64,000 bases of DNA from Anaerolineae bacterium (GCA_018432315.1 JAHDLB010000030.1:1-64000), one strand, 5' to 3'. Numbered from the stretch's first letter, positions 18,329 through 28,130 are shown. Numbers and translations are program-made. Notes: generated by a model not told the origin, from the letters alone.

Positions 18329-18837
18329 GTGTGCACCTCCCGAATCGCTTTTTCGTGAAACGCCACCAGCGGCGGCAGCGCGTCGCGCGGCGCCCAACGA
18401 TAACTCATCAGCTCGTGGCTCAGCCGGATCGGCTGCGACTGCCCGGCCAGCTCGCACAGGTAAACCACGTCCATGTGGGCGCGCATATCCGGCGCCCGCT
18501 CGATCAACACCGGGCGGACTGCCCGCACGCGCAGTCCGGTTTCCTCGAAGAATTCACGCTCGACGGTCTGCGCGGGGTCCTCGCCGCGTGCCAGCCACCC
18601 GCCGGGCAGGCCCCAGGGTCGCCGCGCGTGGAGGACGTGCTCCACCAGCAGCACCCGCCCCGACGAGTCGAACAGCAGGCCCACCACGCCCACTGTGAAC
18701 CGGGGCTGGAACAGGCCGTATGCCCGCTGCACGAGGCGCGCCGCCCACGGGTGGCGCTGCACCAGCCCGGCGATGCGCCGGTGCCATTGGCGCCGCTCGG
18801 CATGGATCACGCCCGCTGTTCGTTCCAGGTCGGTCAC
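18310..18837 (-). CDS. NUDIX hydrolase
   Basis: About 175 residues. The Nudix box is complete: G followed by E and then REFFEETGL in the order GX5EX7REUXEEXGU (starting GGWLARGEDPAQ). These enzymes hydrolyse nucleoside diphosphates linked to another moiety; the substrate cannot be told from sequence. I chose GTG at 18837 because GGAG lies 9 bases upstream. A TTG at 18909 would add 24 residues but has no ribosome-binding site. It is the first gene of a two-gene unit with the beta-lactamase-like gene. Confidence 0.82.
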   Translation of the reverse strand: MTDLERTAGVIHAERRQWHRRIAGLVQRHPWAARLVQRAYGLFQPRFTVGVVGLLFDSSGRVLLVEHVLHARRPWGLPGGWLARGEDPAQTVEREFFEETGLRVRAVRPVLIERAPDMRAHMDVVYLCELAGQSQPIRLSHELMSYRWAPRDALPPLVAFHEKAIREVHTWNTDD

Positions 18838-19039
18838 TCGCCCCCGCTCCGCCGTACAAACCACAAGAGGCCAAAAACGCCTGATCACACCAGACGCCTG
18901 GCCCCCCAAGTATGCTCATCGATGTCGCGAGCGAGTGTACCGCGCCGCTTGCGGAAATGCCAAATCCGGTATGTACTAGTATAATTCAAACCGAATTGCA
19001 ACCCCTAACCGACGACTCCGGGCGTGTGGCGCGCGACCG

Positions 19040-19048
19040 TGCTATACT
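19040..19048 (+). promoter_or_regulatory. Extended -10 of the histidine kinase gene
   Basis: TGC-TATACT lies 36 bases before the ATG at 19085. A further TATAAT on the plus strand at 18980-18985 overlaps a TATACT on the minus strand (18978-18983) that could serve the NUDIX gene. Confidence 0.5.
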
Positions 19049-19084
19049 GAGCCAACACCGAGGGGGATCCGGAGAGGAGCCACG

Positions 19085-22000
19085 ATGGATTCAGCTCCAG
19101 AGTTTTTCGACCTGTTCGTCGAGCCGACGGGCGAACTGATTTATTTCCTGGCGGTGTTTGCCATCAGCCAGGCGGCCCTGTTGATGGCGCTCGGCCAGCG
19201 GATGCGCGGCTCCGGCGAGACTGCCGCCGGTCGCTACGCGATTCTGCTGGCGGGCGTCGTCGCGGCGTGGATCGCCATGGGCGCGGGCGGGCTGTACGCG
19301 GTCGTCACCGACACACCGAACGACGCCGTCCTGCCGCCGCTGGAGCGCGCGGTCAACACCCTCGTGATCATCTTCGCCAGCGCCGCCCTGCTGGCCGCCG
19401 ACGCCGAGGAATCCCAACGCCGGACGTGGCGGCTGACCGGCCTGCTGGCGCTCGCAACGGTCGCCGCTTACGCGTACACCGCCTGGAAGTGGGAGCCGCT
19501 GGCCGGTAGCGAAGCGTTCAACCAGCACGACCTGGGATTCGCCTGGACGTTCGCCACGGGGCTTTTGCTCATCGGCGGGACAGCCCTCCTCCTGACCCGT
19601 TTCAAGCAAACCGCCGACATCCCGCTCAAACTGCTGTTCTTCGTCGTGCTGCTCATCGGGCACAGCTACACGCTCATTCGCATGAACGGCGACCGGCTGG
19701 AAGGCGACACGTCGGGCGCGATCCGGCTGGCCTTCCTCACCGCGATGCCGGTGCTCACCGTGGTCATCTACCGGCTGGTGCTCGAACGGCTGACCATCGC
19801 CATCGACGAGGTGTCCGAATACGCCGAGGCCGTTTCGCGCCCACAGACCGCCGCCGGGGCGCCCCCTGCCCCGCGCCCCATCCAGACCACGCCCGCAGGG
19901 TTCGTCTCCCATTCCGAGTCGATGATCCTGCTCAAGGCCATTGGCCTGATGCTCGAGAAGGAAGAGCCGGACGCCATCCCGCGCCAGATTGTGAGCGCGG
20001 TCGCCTCGGTGCTCAAGGCAGACGTCGCCGTGCTGCTCTCGCGCGATGACGACCAGTGGGCCGACGTGATCGCCGCCTTCGACAACATTCAGCAGCGCCT
20101 GATCCCCGGCCTGGCCCTGAACCTGGACGAGCAGCCTACGCTGCGCGAGGCCATCGCCGGCAAGTCGCAGATGATCCTGCGCGCGGACACGAATATCGAT
20201 GAACTGGTCGATCTGTACACGCGCCTCGACATCACCCAGCTTGGCCCGGCGTACATCCAGCCGCTGACCCGGTCCGGCGCGGTGGTGGGCGTGCTGGTCG
20301 TCGGCCTGCCGTATACCAATCGCGAGCTTTTGAACACGGAATCGAGCCTGCTCGAAGGGCTGGGCCCCGTCGCCGCCCGCCTGATGGCGCTCAGCCGCGC
20401 CGCGCAGCTTCGCCACGTGGAAGCCGAAGGTAAGGCCATCGAGGCGGTGGTGGCCGGCGAAGCTCCCGACGAAATCGACGCCGAGAGCGTGCAGCGCATG
20501 CGCCTGGAGATGCAGAGCAGCCTGGCGCTGGCCCAGGAGCAGATCGCCGAATTGAGCCGCATGGTGCGCGATCTGCAGGTCGAGCTGGACTACGAGCGGA
20601 GCCGCCTGGCCCAGTTGGTCGAAGACGGCGACGAAGCGCAAACCATCTCGCAGCGCATCGAAACGCTCTCGCGCGAGCGGCAGGAGCTGGCTGCCGAGCG
20701 CGAGCTGCTCTCGCAGGCGCTCCAGGAGGCGCAGACCGCCCTGGTCAGCGCAACCGCCGAAGGGGACGAGAGCATCTACACCACCATGATCGAATCGCTG
20801 CGGCGCGAGCGTGACGAGCTTGAAGTCCAGAAGACCAAGCTGGAGCGCGCGCTAGAGGACATCCGCGCCGCGCGCGAGGTCGCGGTGCCGCAGGCGCTGC
20901 GCGATATGCTCGAAGAACTGAGCGAGGACAAGGCCCGCCTGACTGCCGAGCGCGACACGATCCAGCAGGAGCTTGAGGACGTCCAGTCCCAGCTTCAGGC
21001 GCTGGGCTTCGAGGGCGGCCCGCTGGCCGTGGCGAAGGCGCTGGGCCAGCTCACCGAGGAGCGCGCCTATTTCAAGTCCCGCGCCGAGAAGATCGCCCAG
21101 GAACGCGATCTGCTGCGCGAGGAACGCCGCCAGCTCGAGGACAAGCTGCGGCGCGAGGCCGAGCGCGAGGCCCAGCTCGCCGCCCTGGAAGCGGACATCC
21201 GGCGGCTGGCGACCGACCGCGAGGCAATCGGCAAACAGCGTGACTCGATCCGCGCCGAGCGCGACGACCTGCTGAAGGCGCGCGAGCAGTGGTTCGACCA
21301 GCGCACGCGCCTGATCGCCGAAGCCACCGTGATCCAGAACGAGATGGACGACGCGCTGTTCGAGATCAACCACGTGACGGCGCGGCTGAACGAGGTCAGC
21401 GCCGAGCGCGCCGATCTCGAAGCCGACCGCGACCGGCTGCTGGCCGAGACGACCGCGCTCAGGACCGAGCGCGACCAGCTTCTCGCCCGCGACGAAGGCA
21501 ACCGCGAGCTGCTCGAACAGTTGGGCGCGGATGGCGTGGGCGCGCTCAAGCACATGATCGACGAACTGACCGAAGAACGGCACCGGCTCGAAGGTGAGCT
21601 GCTGGAAGCCCAGCAGCAGGTTTCGCTGCTCCAACAACAGCACGTCCGCGCGCCGAGCGGCTCCACCACGCAGCAACTGCGGCCCATCGCGCCGGAAAAC
21701 GCCGACGTGGTCATGGCGATTGCCCAGGAACTCCGCACGCCGATGAGCTCGATCATGGGCTACACCGACCTGCTGCTCAACGAATCGGTCGGCATTCTGG
21801 GCGCCCTTCAGCGCCAGTTCATCCAGCGCGTTCAGGCCAACGTGGATCGCCTCGCGCACCTGACCGAGGACCTGATCAGCCTGACCATGCTGGACTCCGA
21901 GGAGTTCAAGCTCCAGCCCGCCATGCTGGACATGCTCGAAGTGATCGAGGATTCGCTCACCCGCGCCGGCAACCAGTTCCGCGAGAAGGACATCACGCTT

Positions 22001-22447
22001 CACATGCGCCTGGCGGACCGGCTGCCACCGCTGCGCGCCGACCGCGACGCCATGCAGCAGGTGATCATGCAGCTCCTGTCCAACGCCTATCTGGCATCGC
22101 CGGTCAGCGGCGAAGTCACCATCACTGCCGAACAGGCATCGAACTTCGTGCCACCCATCAGCGACGACGTGGCGCCGGTGCCCGCCCCGGCGGATGTCGT
22201 GCACGTCACCATTACGGACCAGGGGGGCGGCGTCCCGCCCGACCAGCAGCGGCGCGTATTCGGACGCCTGTACCGTGCCGACAACCCGCTGATCGAAGGC
22301 ATCGGCGACACCGGTGTGGGGCTGTCCATCGCCAAGGCGCTGGTCGAGGCTCACGACGGGACCATCTGGCTCGAAAGCGAGTTGGGAACAGGCAGCACGT
22401 TCCACTTCATCATCCCGCTCTCGACTTCCGCGACTGAGGAGGCATGA
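19085..22447 (+). CDS. Membrane sensor histidine kinase with long coiled coil; H-box His replaced by Gln
   Basis: 1120 residues. About seven transmembrane helices (1-240), a GAF-like domain (about 290-440), a very long charged coiled coil (about 460-865, rich in ERD/REL heptads), then a HisKA dimerisation helix and a HATPase domain. The H-box reads AQELRTP: the phospho-acceptor His is Gln881 (codon CAG). The ATPase boxes look intact: N-box LLSNAYLAS (Asn1000), G1 DQGGGVP, G2 GDTGVGLSIAK. It may therefore act without His phosphorylation, for example as a pseudo-kinase or a partner of another kinase. GGAGAGG precedes the ATG. The next gene begins 4 bases after the stop. Confidence 0.85.
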   Translation: MDSAPEFFDLFVEPTGELIYFLAVFAISQAALLMALGQRMRGSGETAAGRYAILLAGVVAAWIAMGAGGLYAVVTDTPNDAVLPPLERAVNTLVIIFASAALLAADAEESQRRTWRLTGLLALATVAAYAYTAWKWEPLAGSEAFNQHDLGFAWTFATGLLLIGGTALLLTRFKQTADIPLKLLFFVVLLIGHSYTLIRMNGDRLEGDTSGAIRLAFLTAMPVLTVVIYRLVLERLTIAIDEVSEYAEAVSRPQTAAGAPPAPRPIQTTPAGFVSHSESMILLKAIGLMLEKEEPDAIPRQIVSAVASVLKADVAVLLSRDDDQWADVIAAFDNIQQRLIPGLALNLDEQPTLREAIAGKSQMILRADTNIDELVDLYTRLDITQLGPAYIQPLTRSGAVVGVLVVGLPYTNRELLNTESSLLEGLGPVAARLMALSRAAQLRHVEAEGKAIEAVVAGEAPDEIDAESVQRMRLEMQSSLALAQEQIAELSRMVRDLQVELDYERSRLAQLVEDGDEAQTISQRIETLSRERQELAAERELLSQALQEAQTALVSATAEGDESIYTTMIESLRRERDELEVQKTKLERALEDIRAAREVAVPQALRDMLEELSEDKARLTAERDTIQQELEDVQSQLQALGFEGGPLAVAKALGQLTEERAYFKSRAEKIAQERDLLREERRQLEDKLRREAEREAQLAALEADIRRLATDREAIGKQRDSIRAERDDLLKAREQWFDQRTRLIAEATVIQNEMDDALFEINHVTARLNEVSAERADLEADRDRLLAETTALRTERDQLLARDEGNRELLEQLGADGVGALKHMIDELTEERHRLEGELLEAQQQVSLLQQQHVRAPSGSTTQQLRPIAPENADVVMAIAQELRTPMSSIMGYTDLLLNESVGILGALQRQFIQRVQANVDRLAHLTEDLISLTMLDSEEFKLQPAMLDMLEVIEDSLTRAGNQFREKDITLHMRLADRLPPLRADRDAMQQVIMQLLSNAYLASPVSGEVTITAEQASNFVPPISDDVAPVPAPADVVHVTITDQGGGVPPDQQRRVFGRLYRADNPLIEGIGDTGVGLSIAKALVEAHDGTIWLESELGTGSTFHFIIPLSTSATEEA

Positions 22448-22451
22448 TCTG

Positions 22452-24215
22452 ATGCAGCGCCGCCGGAACCGCAGCAGTGAACTAGTGGTCGCCATCGTCG
22501 CCGTGGGCACGGTCGCCCTGGCCCTGACGCTTGGCGTGATTCTCAGCCTGAGCCGCAGCGCGGACGAGCCGTCAGCAGACGAGGAAACGAGCACGGCTGT
22601 CGCCCGCGTCGAGGACGTCGCGACGGATACGCCCACCGTGACGGACACGCCGCGCCCCAGCGACACGCCCACTGCCGAACCGGACACCGCCACTCCGACG
22701 CCGCCTCCGGCCACGGTGACGCCCACCCGCGAGCCGTCCGTGACGCCGTCGCCCGAACCCAGCGACACGCCCGAACCGGCGCCTACTATCGAGCCAACGG
22801 ACACGCCGCAGCCAGAGCCATCCGATACGCCGCAGCCGGTCATCGCCGCGACCGATACGCCGCAGCCAGCGCCATCCGATACGCCTGAGCCGATCATTGT
22901 CGTCGTGACGAACACGCCGGAGCCGTCCGACACGCCGCAGCGCACCCAGACCGCCGCCGCCGTCGCGGCGCTGGCGAGCACGGCCACACCCGTCCCCAGC
23001 CCGACCAGCACATCGACTCCCGAGCCGACCGACACACCCACCGCGACCGCTACGGACACGCCGACGAACACGCCGGAGCCAACCGTCACGCCGACGGATA
23101 CGCCGACGACCACGCCAGTGCCAACGGCAACGAATACGCCAGAACCGACCGAAACACCCACGGACACACCCGAACCGACGGCTACGCTCACGCCGCCGCC
23201 CACCTCAACCGATACGCCGGAACCGACGGCCACACCAGAACCCACTGCAACGGAGACGCCGGAACCGACTGGCACACCGGAGCCAACGGCAACCGATACG
23301 CCCCGGCCAACCAGCACCGTGACGCCCAGCGCGACGAACACACCGACGCCGCAGCCGACGGCCACCAGCACGCCGACCGCGACCACGACGGCCACTCTCA
23401 CCCACACACCGGAGCCTACCGCGACGGTCACACCATCGCCCACACCGCAGCCGACCAGCACGCCGACACCGACCGCGACCCTGACGCCGACCTTCACGCC
23501 GTCCAATACACCGACGGACACGCTGACGCCGACGCCCACCGACACGCTCACGCCGTCGGCCACGTTCACGCCCACGGCCACGCTGACCTTCACGCCCTAC
23601 CCGACGCTCACGCCCAGCATCACACCGTTTGGCGGCGAGCGGACGCGCACCCCCAGCCCCGGCGGCTGCCTGATCCCGCAGGACTGGGTCGCCTACACCA
23701 TCCAGCCGGGCGACACGCTTTTCCGGTTGTCGCGCCGCTTTGGGCTGCCCGTGGACGAACTGACCGAGGCGAACTGCATCGAAGACCGGGACAACATCAC
23801 CGCCGGGCAACTGCTGTACGTCCCGCCGGGCACCGACGTCACCCCGCTGGCGCCGCTCGCCACGCCGGGCACCTTGAGCGCGCCGGCTGGCCCGCTGAGC
23901 CTCGACTGTGGCAACCCAGCCGCTACCATCTCGCAGCCTCTGCCGGGCACGGTCCTGCGCGGAGCGGTCGCCATCTACGGCGCGGCCACTCACCCGGACT
24001 TCCAGTTCTACCGGCTCCAGGTGTCCGGCAGCACGACGCAGGACTCAGCCTTCGCCACGCTGGACGTGTACCGCTCCCCGGTGCAGCAAGGCCAGCTCGG
24101 CACCATCAACACGGCGGCGTTCGCGCCCGGCGACTACTGGCTGCGCCTGACGGTCGTCGACAACACCGGCAACTTCGTGCCCCAGTGCACGATCCGGGTC
24201 CGCTTCGAGCCGTGA
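22452..24215 (+). CDS. Membrane-anchored LysM protein with long TP linker
   Basis: 587 residues. A single N-terminal transmembrane helix (about 12-33), a Thr/Pro/Glu/Asp-rich linker of about 340 residues (repeats such as NTPEPT and DTPTP), a LysM domain (about 415-462: YTIQPGDTLFRLSRRFGLP), and a C-terminal Ig-like domain (about 480-587) with two Cys that could pair. It is probably a wall- or matrix-binding protein held at the membrane by its N-terminus. It begins 4 bases after the kinase gene stop, with GAGGAGG upstream. Co-expression with the seven-helix sensor suggests an envelope-linked function for both. Confidence 0.78.
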   Translation: MQRRRNRSSELVVAIVAVGTVALALTLGVILSLSRSADEPSADEETSTAVARVEDVATDTPTVTDTPRPSDTPTAEPDTATPTPPPATVTPTREPSVTPSPEPSDTPEPAPTIEPTDTPQPEPSDTPQPVIAATDTPQPAPSDTPEPIIVVVTNTPEPSDTPQRTQTAAAVAALASTATPVPSPTSTSTPEPTDTPTATATDTPTNTPEPTVTPTDTPTTTPVPTATNTPEPTETPTDTPEPTATLTPPPTSTDTPEPTATPEPTATETPEPTGTPEPTATDTPRPTSTVTPSATNTPTPQPTATSTPTATTTATLTHTPEPTATVTPSPTPQPTSTPTPTATLTPTFTPSNTPTDTLTPTPTDTLTPSATFTPTATLTFTPYPTLTPSITPFGGERTRTPSPGGCLIPQDWVAYTIQPGDTLFRLSRRFGLPVDELTEANCIEDRDNITAGQLLYVPPGTDVTPLAPLATPGTLSAPAGPLSLDCGNPAATISQPLPGTVLRGAVAIYGAATHPDFQFYRLQVSGSTTQDSAFATLDVYRSPVQQGQLGTINTAAFAPGDYWLRLTVVDNTGNFVPQCTIRVRFEP

Positions 24216-24224
24216 GGGCGAGTG

Positions 24225-24728
24225 ATGGGCTCCGCTGACGTCTTTCGTCTCACGCTCGACACGCCGATCGGGCCAGTCACCGTCACCGGGAACGCGAACG
24301 GGATCACGCGCGTGGGATTCGACGACGACGCGCCGGCAGCGAGCGATCCCGCCGGCGTGCCCGACGTCGTGCGCGACTGCGCCCAACAACTCCGCGAGTA
24401 CTTCGACGGAAGCCGCCGCGAGTTTTCCGTGCGACTCGCCCCGTCCGGCACACCGTTCCAGCAGCGGGTATGGCGCGCGCTGCTGGCGATCCCCTTCGGG
24501 CAGACGACGACCTACGGCGCGCTGGCCGCGGAGCTTGGCGATCCGAAGACGATCCGCGCCGTGGGCCGCGCCAACGGGCAGAATCCGATCGCGATCGTCG
24601 TGCCCTGCCACCGCGTCATCGGCAGCGACGGCTCGCTGGTGGGCTATGGCGGCGGTCTGTGGCGCAAGCAGTGGCTGCTGGAGCACGAAGGGCGCGCCGT
24701 CCAACCGCCGCTGTTCCCGCTCGACTGA
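24225..24728 (+). CDS. ogt: Methylated-DNA--protein-cysteine methyltransferase
   Basis: A 167-residue suicide DNA-repair protein that transfers the methyl group from O6-methylguanine to its own Cys. The active-site motif PCHRV is present, with the acceptor Cys near residue 128. The helix-turn-helix region (FQQRVWRALLAIPFGQTTTYGALA) is described here by its ends: FQQRVWRAL and GQTTTYGALA. The Asn hinge is in GRANGQNPIAI, and there is a C-terminal KQWLLEHEG. Length is normal for Ogt. The start is ATG 24225; the GTG directly before it is a possible alternative. It lies 9 bases after the LysM gene and is probably co-transcribed. Confidence 0.93.
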   Translation: MGSADVFRLTLDTPIGPVTVTGNANGITRVGFDDDAPAASDPAGVPDVVRDCAQQLREYFDGSRREFSVRLAPSGTPFQQRVWRALLAIPFGQTTTYGALAAELGDPKTIRAVGRANGQNPIAIVVPCHRVIGSDGSLVGYGGGLWRKQWLLEHEGRAVQPPLFPLD

Positions 24729-24847
24729 CGCGGCGGCTCCGGGCCGGGGCGCATCCGAACGCTTTCCCAACGCTCCGCCGCCGGACACTTGCCAACATCC
24801 GATCCCGCGCTAGACTATCGCTGCATACCCACCACGGAGATGAATTG

Positions 24848-26422
24848 ATGCTGCGTAGGATTCATGTCATTGTCCCGGCCCTGATGGTATTGTTTGTGTC
24901 GAGCGTTTTCCTGATTCCGCCTGTGCTTCCGGCGGGAAATGCGTCGGCGGCGTTGCAGGCCACCGTGCCGCCTACCAACACCCCGCGCGTGACGATCCCG
25001 CCCACGAATACGCCGCGCGCCACCACGGCGCCCCTGCTGCCCACGGCGACCGACACGCCGCCGCCCAGCGCCACGTGGACGCCCAGCCCGACCGTCCCAC
25101 CCACCGACACGCCGACGCCCGAGCCCACCGAGCCATCGCACCTGCCCACGCCGACGCTGTATTACCCGCCGGACTATACGCCCAAGCAGCCCCAGCCGAC
25201 CGCCATCCCGACGGCGATGCCCCGGCTGCGCTCCACGGACGAGACGGGCGCCCCCTACGAGCTGCTGAACATCCTGTTGATCGGCCACGACGGGGCGCTG
25301 GTACCCAACGACCCGAACTTCCACACCGACACCATGATCATCGTGTCGATCAATCGCGGCACGAACACGGTCAGCATGATCTCGCTGCCGCGTGACCTGT
25401 ACGTGTACATCCCCAACTGGGGTATGCAGCGCCTGAACCAGGCGTATTGGTACGGCGAGGCCATCGGCTGGACGGACGGCGGCTGGGGCATGATGCGCCA
25501 GACGATCCTGTACAACTTCGGGATCGAGACGCACTATTACGCCATGGTCGATTTCGACGGCTTCGAGGAAATCGTCGACGCGGTTGGCGGCGTGACGATC
25601 GCGGTCGACTGCCCGATCCTGGACGACATCTGCGTCGAGAACTGCGACGACGGAATCGCCGGCAACGAAACCTGGGACAAGAAAGTGATCGACGTCGGCG
25701 TGCATCACATGGACGGCGACGAAGCGCTGTGGTATGCCCGCAGCCGCGAGAACACGATCGACTTCGACCGGGGCCGCCGCCAGCAGCAGTTGCTGCGCGC
25801 CATCTGGGCCGCCAGCCGCGACGCCGGGATCATCACCCAGCTCCCGGACCTGTGGGACCAGATGACCTCGGTCGTGCAGACCAACTTCCCGCTCACCGAA
25901 GCCATCCCGCTCATCCCGCTGGCGCTGAGCCTGGAGCCGAACAGCATCGAGAACCACTTCTTCCGCAAGAACGTCGAGACGGTCGCCTGGTCGCCGGACG
26001 GCGTGACCAACGTCCAGCTCCCTCACCCGGACGGCGGCATGCAGCGGCTGGTCGAGAACTTCCTGTCGCCGCCCACGCACAACCGGCTCGTGCTCGAAAA
26101 CGCGCGGATCGACATCTGGAACGGCACCGAGAACGATGGCTGGGACATCGTGGCGACCGACCGGCTGGCCTGGGAGGGGTTCGCGCCTCACCCGGCAGGT
26201 CTCGCCGCCCAAACCGATTACGCCGACACGGTCATTTACGACTACACCGGCAACACCAAGGGCAGCAGCCTGAACGATCTGGTCAAACTGCTGAACATCA
26301 AGCCGGAGAACGTCTTCCCCGATCCGGACCCGAACCGGACGGTGGATTTCGAGATCATCCTCGGCGCCAACTACAACTCCTGCGTGAATCGCCAGTGGAT
26401 CGATCCGGCGACCATGAACTGA
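24848..26422 (+). CDS. LytR-CpsA-Psr (LCP) family cell-envelope ligase
   Basis: 524 residues. N-terminal signal anchor (about 6-30), TP-rich linker, LCP catalytic domain (about 130-380) and a C-terminal LytR_C-like region (about 410-510). LCP hallmarks are present: the NILLIGHD start, DTMIIVSI, the SLPRDLYVYIP block with its conserved Arg, DGFEEIVDAVGG, and YARSRENTIDFDRGRRQQQ. LCP enzymes transfer lipid-linked glycopolymers to the cell wall or to protein. In a lineage with an unusual envelope the acceptor is uncertain. GGAG lies upstream of the ATG. It is separated from ogt by 119 bases and ends at a hairpin. Confidence 0.85.
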   Translation: MLRRIHVIVPALMVLFVSSVFLIPPVLPAGNASAALQATVPPTNTPRVTIPPTNTPRATTAPLLPTATDTPPPSATWTPSPTVPPTDTPTPEPTEPSHLPTPTLYYPPDYTPKQPQPTAIPTAMPRLRSTDETGAPYELLNILLIGHDGALVPNDPNFHTDTMIIVSINRGTNTVSMISLPRDLYVYIPNWGMQRLNQAYWYGEAIGWTDGGWGMMRQTILYNFGIETHYYAMVDFDGFEEIVDAVGGVTIAVDCPILDDICVENCDDGIAGNETWDKKVIDVGVHHMDGDEALWYARSRENTIDFDRGRRQQQLLRAIWAASRDAGIITQLPDLWDQMTSVVQTNFPLTEAIPLIPLALSLEPNSIENHFFRKNVETVAWSPDGVTNVQLPHPDGGMQRLVENFLSPPTHNRLVLENARIDIWNGTENDGWDIVATDRLAWEGFAPHPAGLAAQTDYADTVIYDYTGNTKGSSLNDLVKLLNIKPENVFPDPDPNRTVDFEIILGANYNSCVNRQWIDPATMN

Positions 26423-26432
26423 GGTTCTTGAC

Positions 26433-26461
26433 AGAGCAGGGCCGGACAGCGGCCCTGTTCT
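26433..26461 (+). terminator. Hairpin after the LCP gene
   Basis: An 11-bp stem (AGAGCAGGGCC / GGCCCTGTTCT, one G-T pair) with a 7-base loop, 11 bases after the stop. There is no real T-run after it, so it may be a weak terminator. Confidence 0.45.
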
Positions 26462-26583
26462 GCTATACTGCGCTTGGGGCGTGACAATCACTTCTCGCGC
26501 TCGACGTGATCCCGCCCTCGCCATCATAGGCGCCGGTGCGATCGGCGCGCTTGCCACACGCGCCCACCGGGCCTAAGCTTAGG
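26461..26583 (+). promoter_or_regulatory. Extended -10 and 12-bp palindrome before the lipoprotein gene
   Basis: TGC-TATACT (26461-26469) is an extended -10. A perfect palindrome CCTAAGCTTAGG lies at 26572-26583, 34 bases before the ATG at 26617. The palindrome could be an operator within the leader. No coding sequence is seen in this gap. Confidence 0.35.
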
Positions 26584-26616
26584 GGCAGTGTTTCAGGTCA
26601 TCCCCAGGAGCCAGCC

Positions 26617-27171
26617 ATGCGCTTTCCCTCGCCGCCGCGATATCTGCTCATGCTCGGATTGTTCCTCGGCGCGCTCGTCCTTGCTGCGTGTGGCAGCGAG
26701 AAGACCGGCAGCGTCCCCGGCAACGTCGTGATCACACTCCGGCCCCGGCCCGTCGCCACCGTCTTACCGGGCTGCGTCACCGGCGAGCTGTCGGACTGGT
26801 ACGAGATCGCCGGGACGCTGATCGGCACCTTCAAGGACGAGAGCAACGCGGCCCTCGACCGGGCGCCCGACGCGATGGGACCGGTCCTCGACCGCCTGAT
26901 CGACCTGCGCGACGCCATCGCCAACCAACCGGTGCCGGAATGCGCGCTGGACGCCCACGGCGAGATCGCGCTGGCGATCCAGGAAATGCTGACCGCCTTC
27001 CAGCGCTACATCAACGGCGACCTCGACGCGGACGGGCTGGCGGAACACGTCACTGCCGGCAGCACCCGCATCGAGTCCGACGTGGCCGACCTGCTGGGTG
27101 GCGTGCGGGGCACGCTCGACGAGCAGAATCGCCGCGACCGCCAGACGCCCCAGCCCACCGCCAGCAACTAG
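26617..27171 (+). CDS. Small lipoprotein, unknown function
   Basis: 184 residues. A signal peptide ends at lipobox LAAC (about residue 24), a short linker follows, then a mostly helical domain of about 130 residues containing two Cys (CVTGELSDWY and PECALDAHG) that could form a disulfide. No family recognised. ATG 26617 has CAGGAG upstream. The gene stands alone between the LCP hairpin and the yebC promoter. Confidence 0.65.
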   Translation: MRFPSPPRYLLMLGLFLGALVLAACGSEKTGSVPGNVVITLRPRPVATVLPGCVTGELSDWYEIAGTLIGTFKDESNAALDRAPDAMGPVLDRLIDLRDAIANQPVPECALDAHGEIALAIQEMLTAFQRYINGDLDADGLAEHVTAGSTRIESDVADLLGGVRGTLDEQNRRDRQTPQPTASN

Positions 27172-27200
27172 AAACCTTGCTTGTCGATTGCGCTGTCAGG

Positions 27201-27206
27201 TATAAT
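27201..27206 (+). promoter_or_regulatory. -10 box of the yebC transcript
   Basis: TATAAT 65 bases before the yebC ATG. A possible -35, TTGCTT (27177-27182), lies 18 bases upstream. Confidence 0.45.
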
Positions 27207-27270
27207 TGGGGCTGAAAAGAAACGACCTGAAAAAGCCAACAAACGAACACATTGGGGAGATACCAACTAC

Positions 27271-28026
27271 ATGTCTGGTCACAGCAAGTGGTCCACCATC
27301 AAGCGGAAGAAAGGGGCTGAAGACGCGAAGCGCGGCAAGATCTTCACGCGGATGGCGCGGGAGATCATGATGGCGGCTCGCGAGGGCGGTCCCGACCCAG
27401 AGTCCAACTCGGCGCTCCGTCTGGCGATCGACAAAGCCAAGGGCGTGAATATGCCCAAGGACAACATCGAGCGTGCCATCCATCGCGGGGCCGGAATCGG
27501 CGAAGACGCCGTGCAAATGGAAGAGATCGTGTACGAGGGCTATGGCCCGCATGGCGTCGCCTTGGTCATCAACGTGGTGACCGATAACAAGAATCGCACG
27601 CTCGCCGACCTCAAATACGTCTTCAACCGCAACGGCGGCAACATGGCGAGCGCGGGCTCGGTCACCTGGCAGTTCGACCAAAAGGGCTACATCGCGATCA
27701 AAGCCGCCGGCGCCGATTTCGAAGAGGCGTTCATGGTCGCGGCTGAGGTGGGCGCCGACGACGTGCAGGAAGAAGGCGAGATCTTCGCCGTCTACACCCC
27801 GCGCGAAGACCTGGCCCGCGTGGCAGCGGCCCTGACCGAAGCCGGTTTCGAGCTCGAGGAACGCGAACTCATCTGGATGGCGCAAAACGAAGTCGCGCTG
27901 GAGACCCAGCAGGCCCTCCAGGTCATGAACCTGATCGAGAAGCTCGAAGACCTGGACGACGTGCAGAGCGTCGCGTCCAACCTGGACATCACCGACGAAG
28001 TCGCGTCGGCGCTCGAAGCCGCCTGA
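27271..28026 (+). CDS. YebC/PmpR family regulator (TACO1-like)
   Basis: A 251-residue cytoplasmic protein with the family's invariant start SGHSKWSTIKRKKGAEDAKR and three-domain layout. NMPKDNIERAIHRG, YEGYGPHGVALV and RNGGNMASAGSV are all present. Family members act as transcription regulators or as translation factors relieving stalls at polyproline. The latter is of interest here, given the many Pro-rich proteins, but that link is inference. GGGGAGA precedes the ATG. It heads a gene series yebC-ybjN-ruvC-ruvA-thyX, and yebC next to ruvC/ruvA is a common bacterial arrangement. Confidence 0.93.
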   Translation: MSGHSKWSTIKRKKGAEDAKRGKIFTRMAREIMMAAREGGPDPESNSALRLAIDKAKGVNMPKDNIERAIHRGAGIGEDAVQMEEIVYEGYGPHGVALVINVVTDNKNRTLADLKYVFNRNGGNMASAGSVTWQFDQKGYIAIKAAGADFEEAFMVAAEVGADDVQEEGEIFAVYTPREDLARVAAALTEAGFELEERELIWMAQNEVALETQQALQVMNLIEKLEDLDDVQSVASNLDITDEVASALEAA

Positions 28027-28130
28027 GCCGGCCTGCTTCCGCCTGGACTATACCGCGCGCCCATTCCCCAGGGCGGACCGGTCGCTGCCGGCGTCGCTCT
28101 GGGGCTCATTCTCCACGACAAGGACACACC

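Noticed and set aside
20852-23593. 913-codon minus-strand frame opposite the kinase and LysM genes
   Set aside because: Its N-terminal part mirrors the TP repeats (GVSVGVG pattern); no family features.
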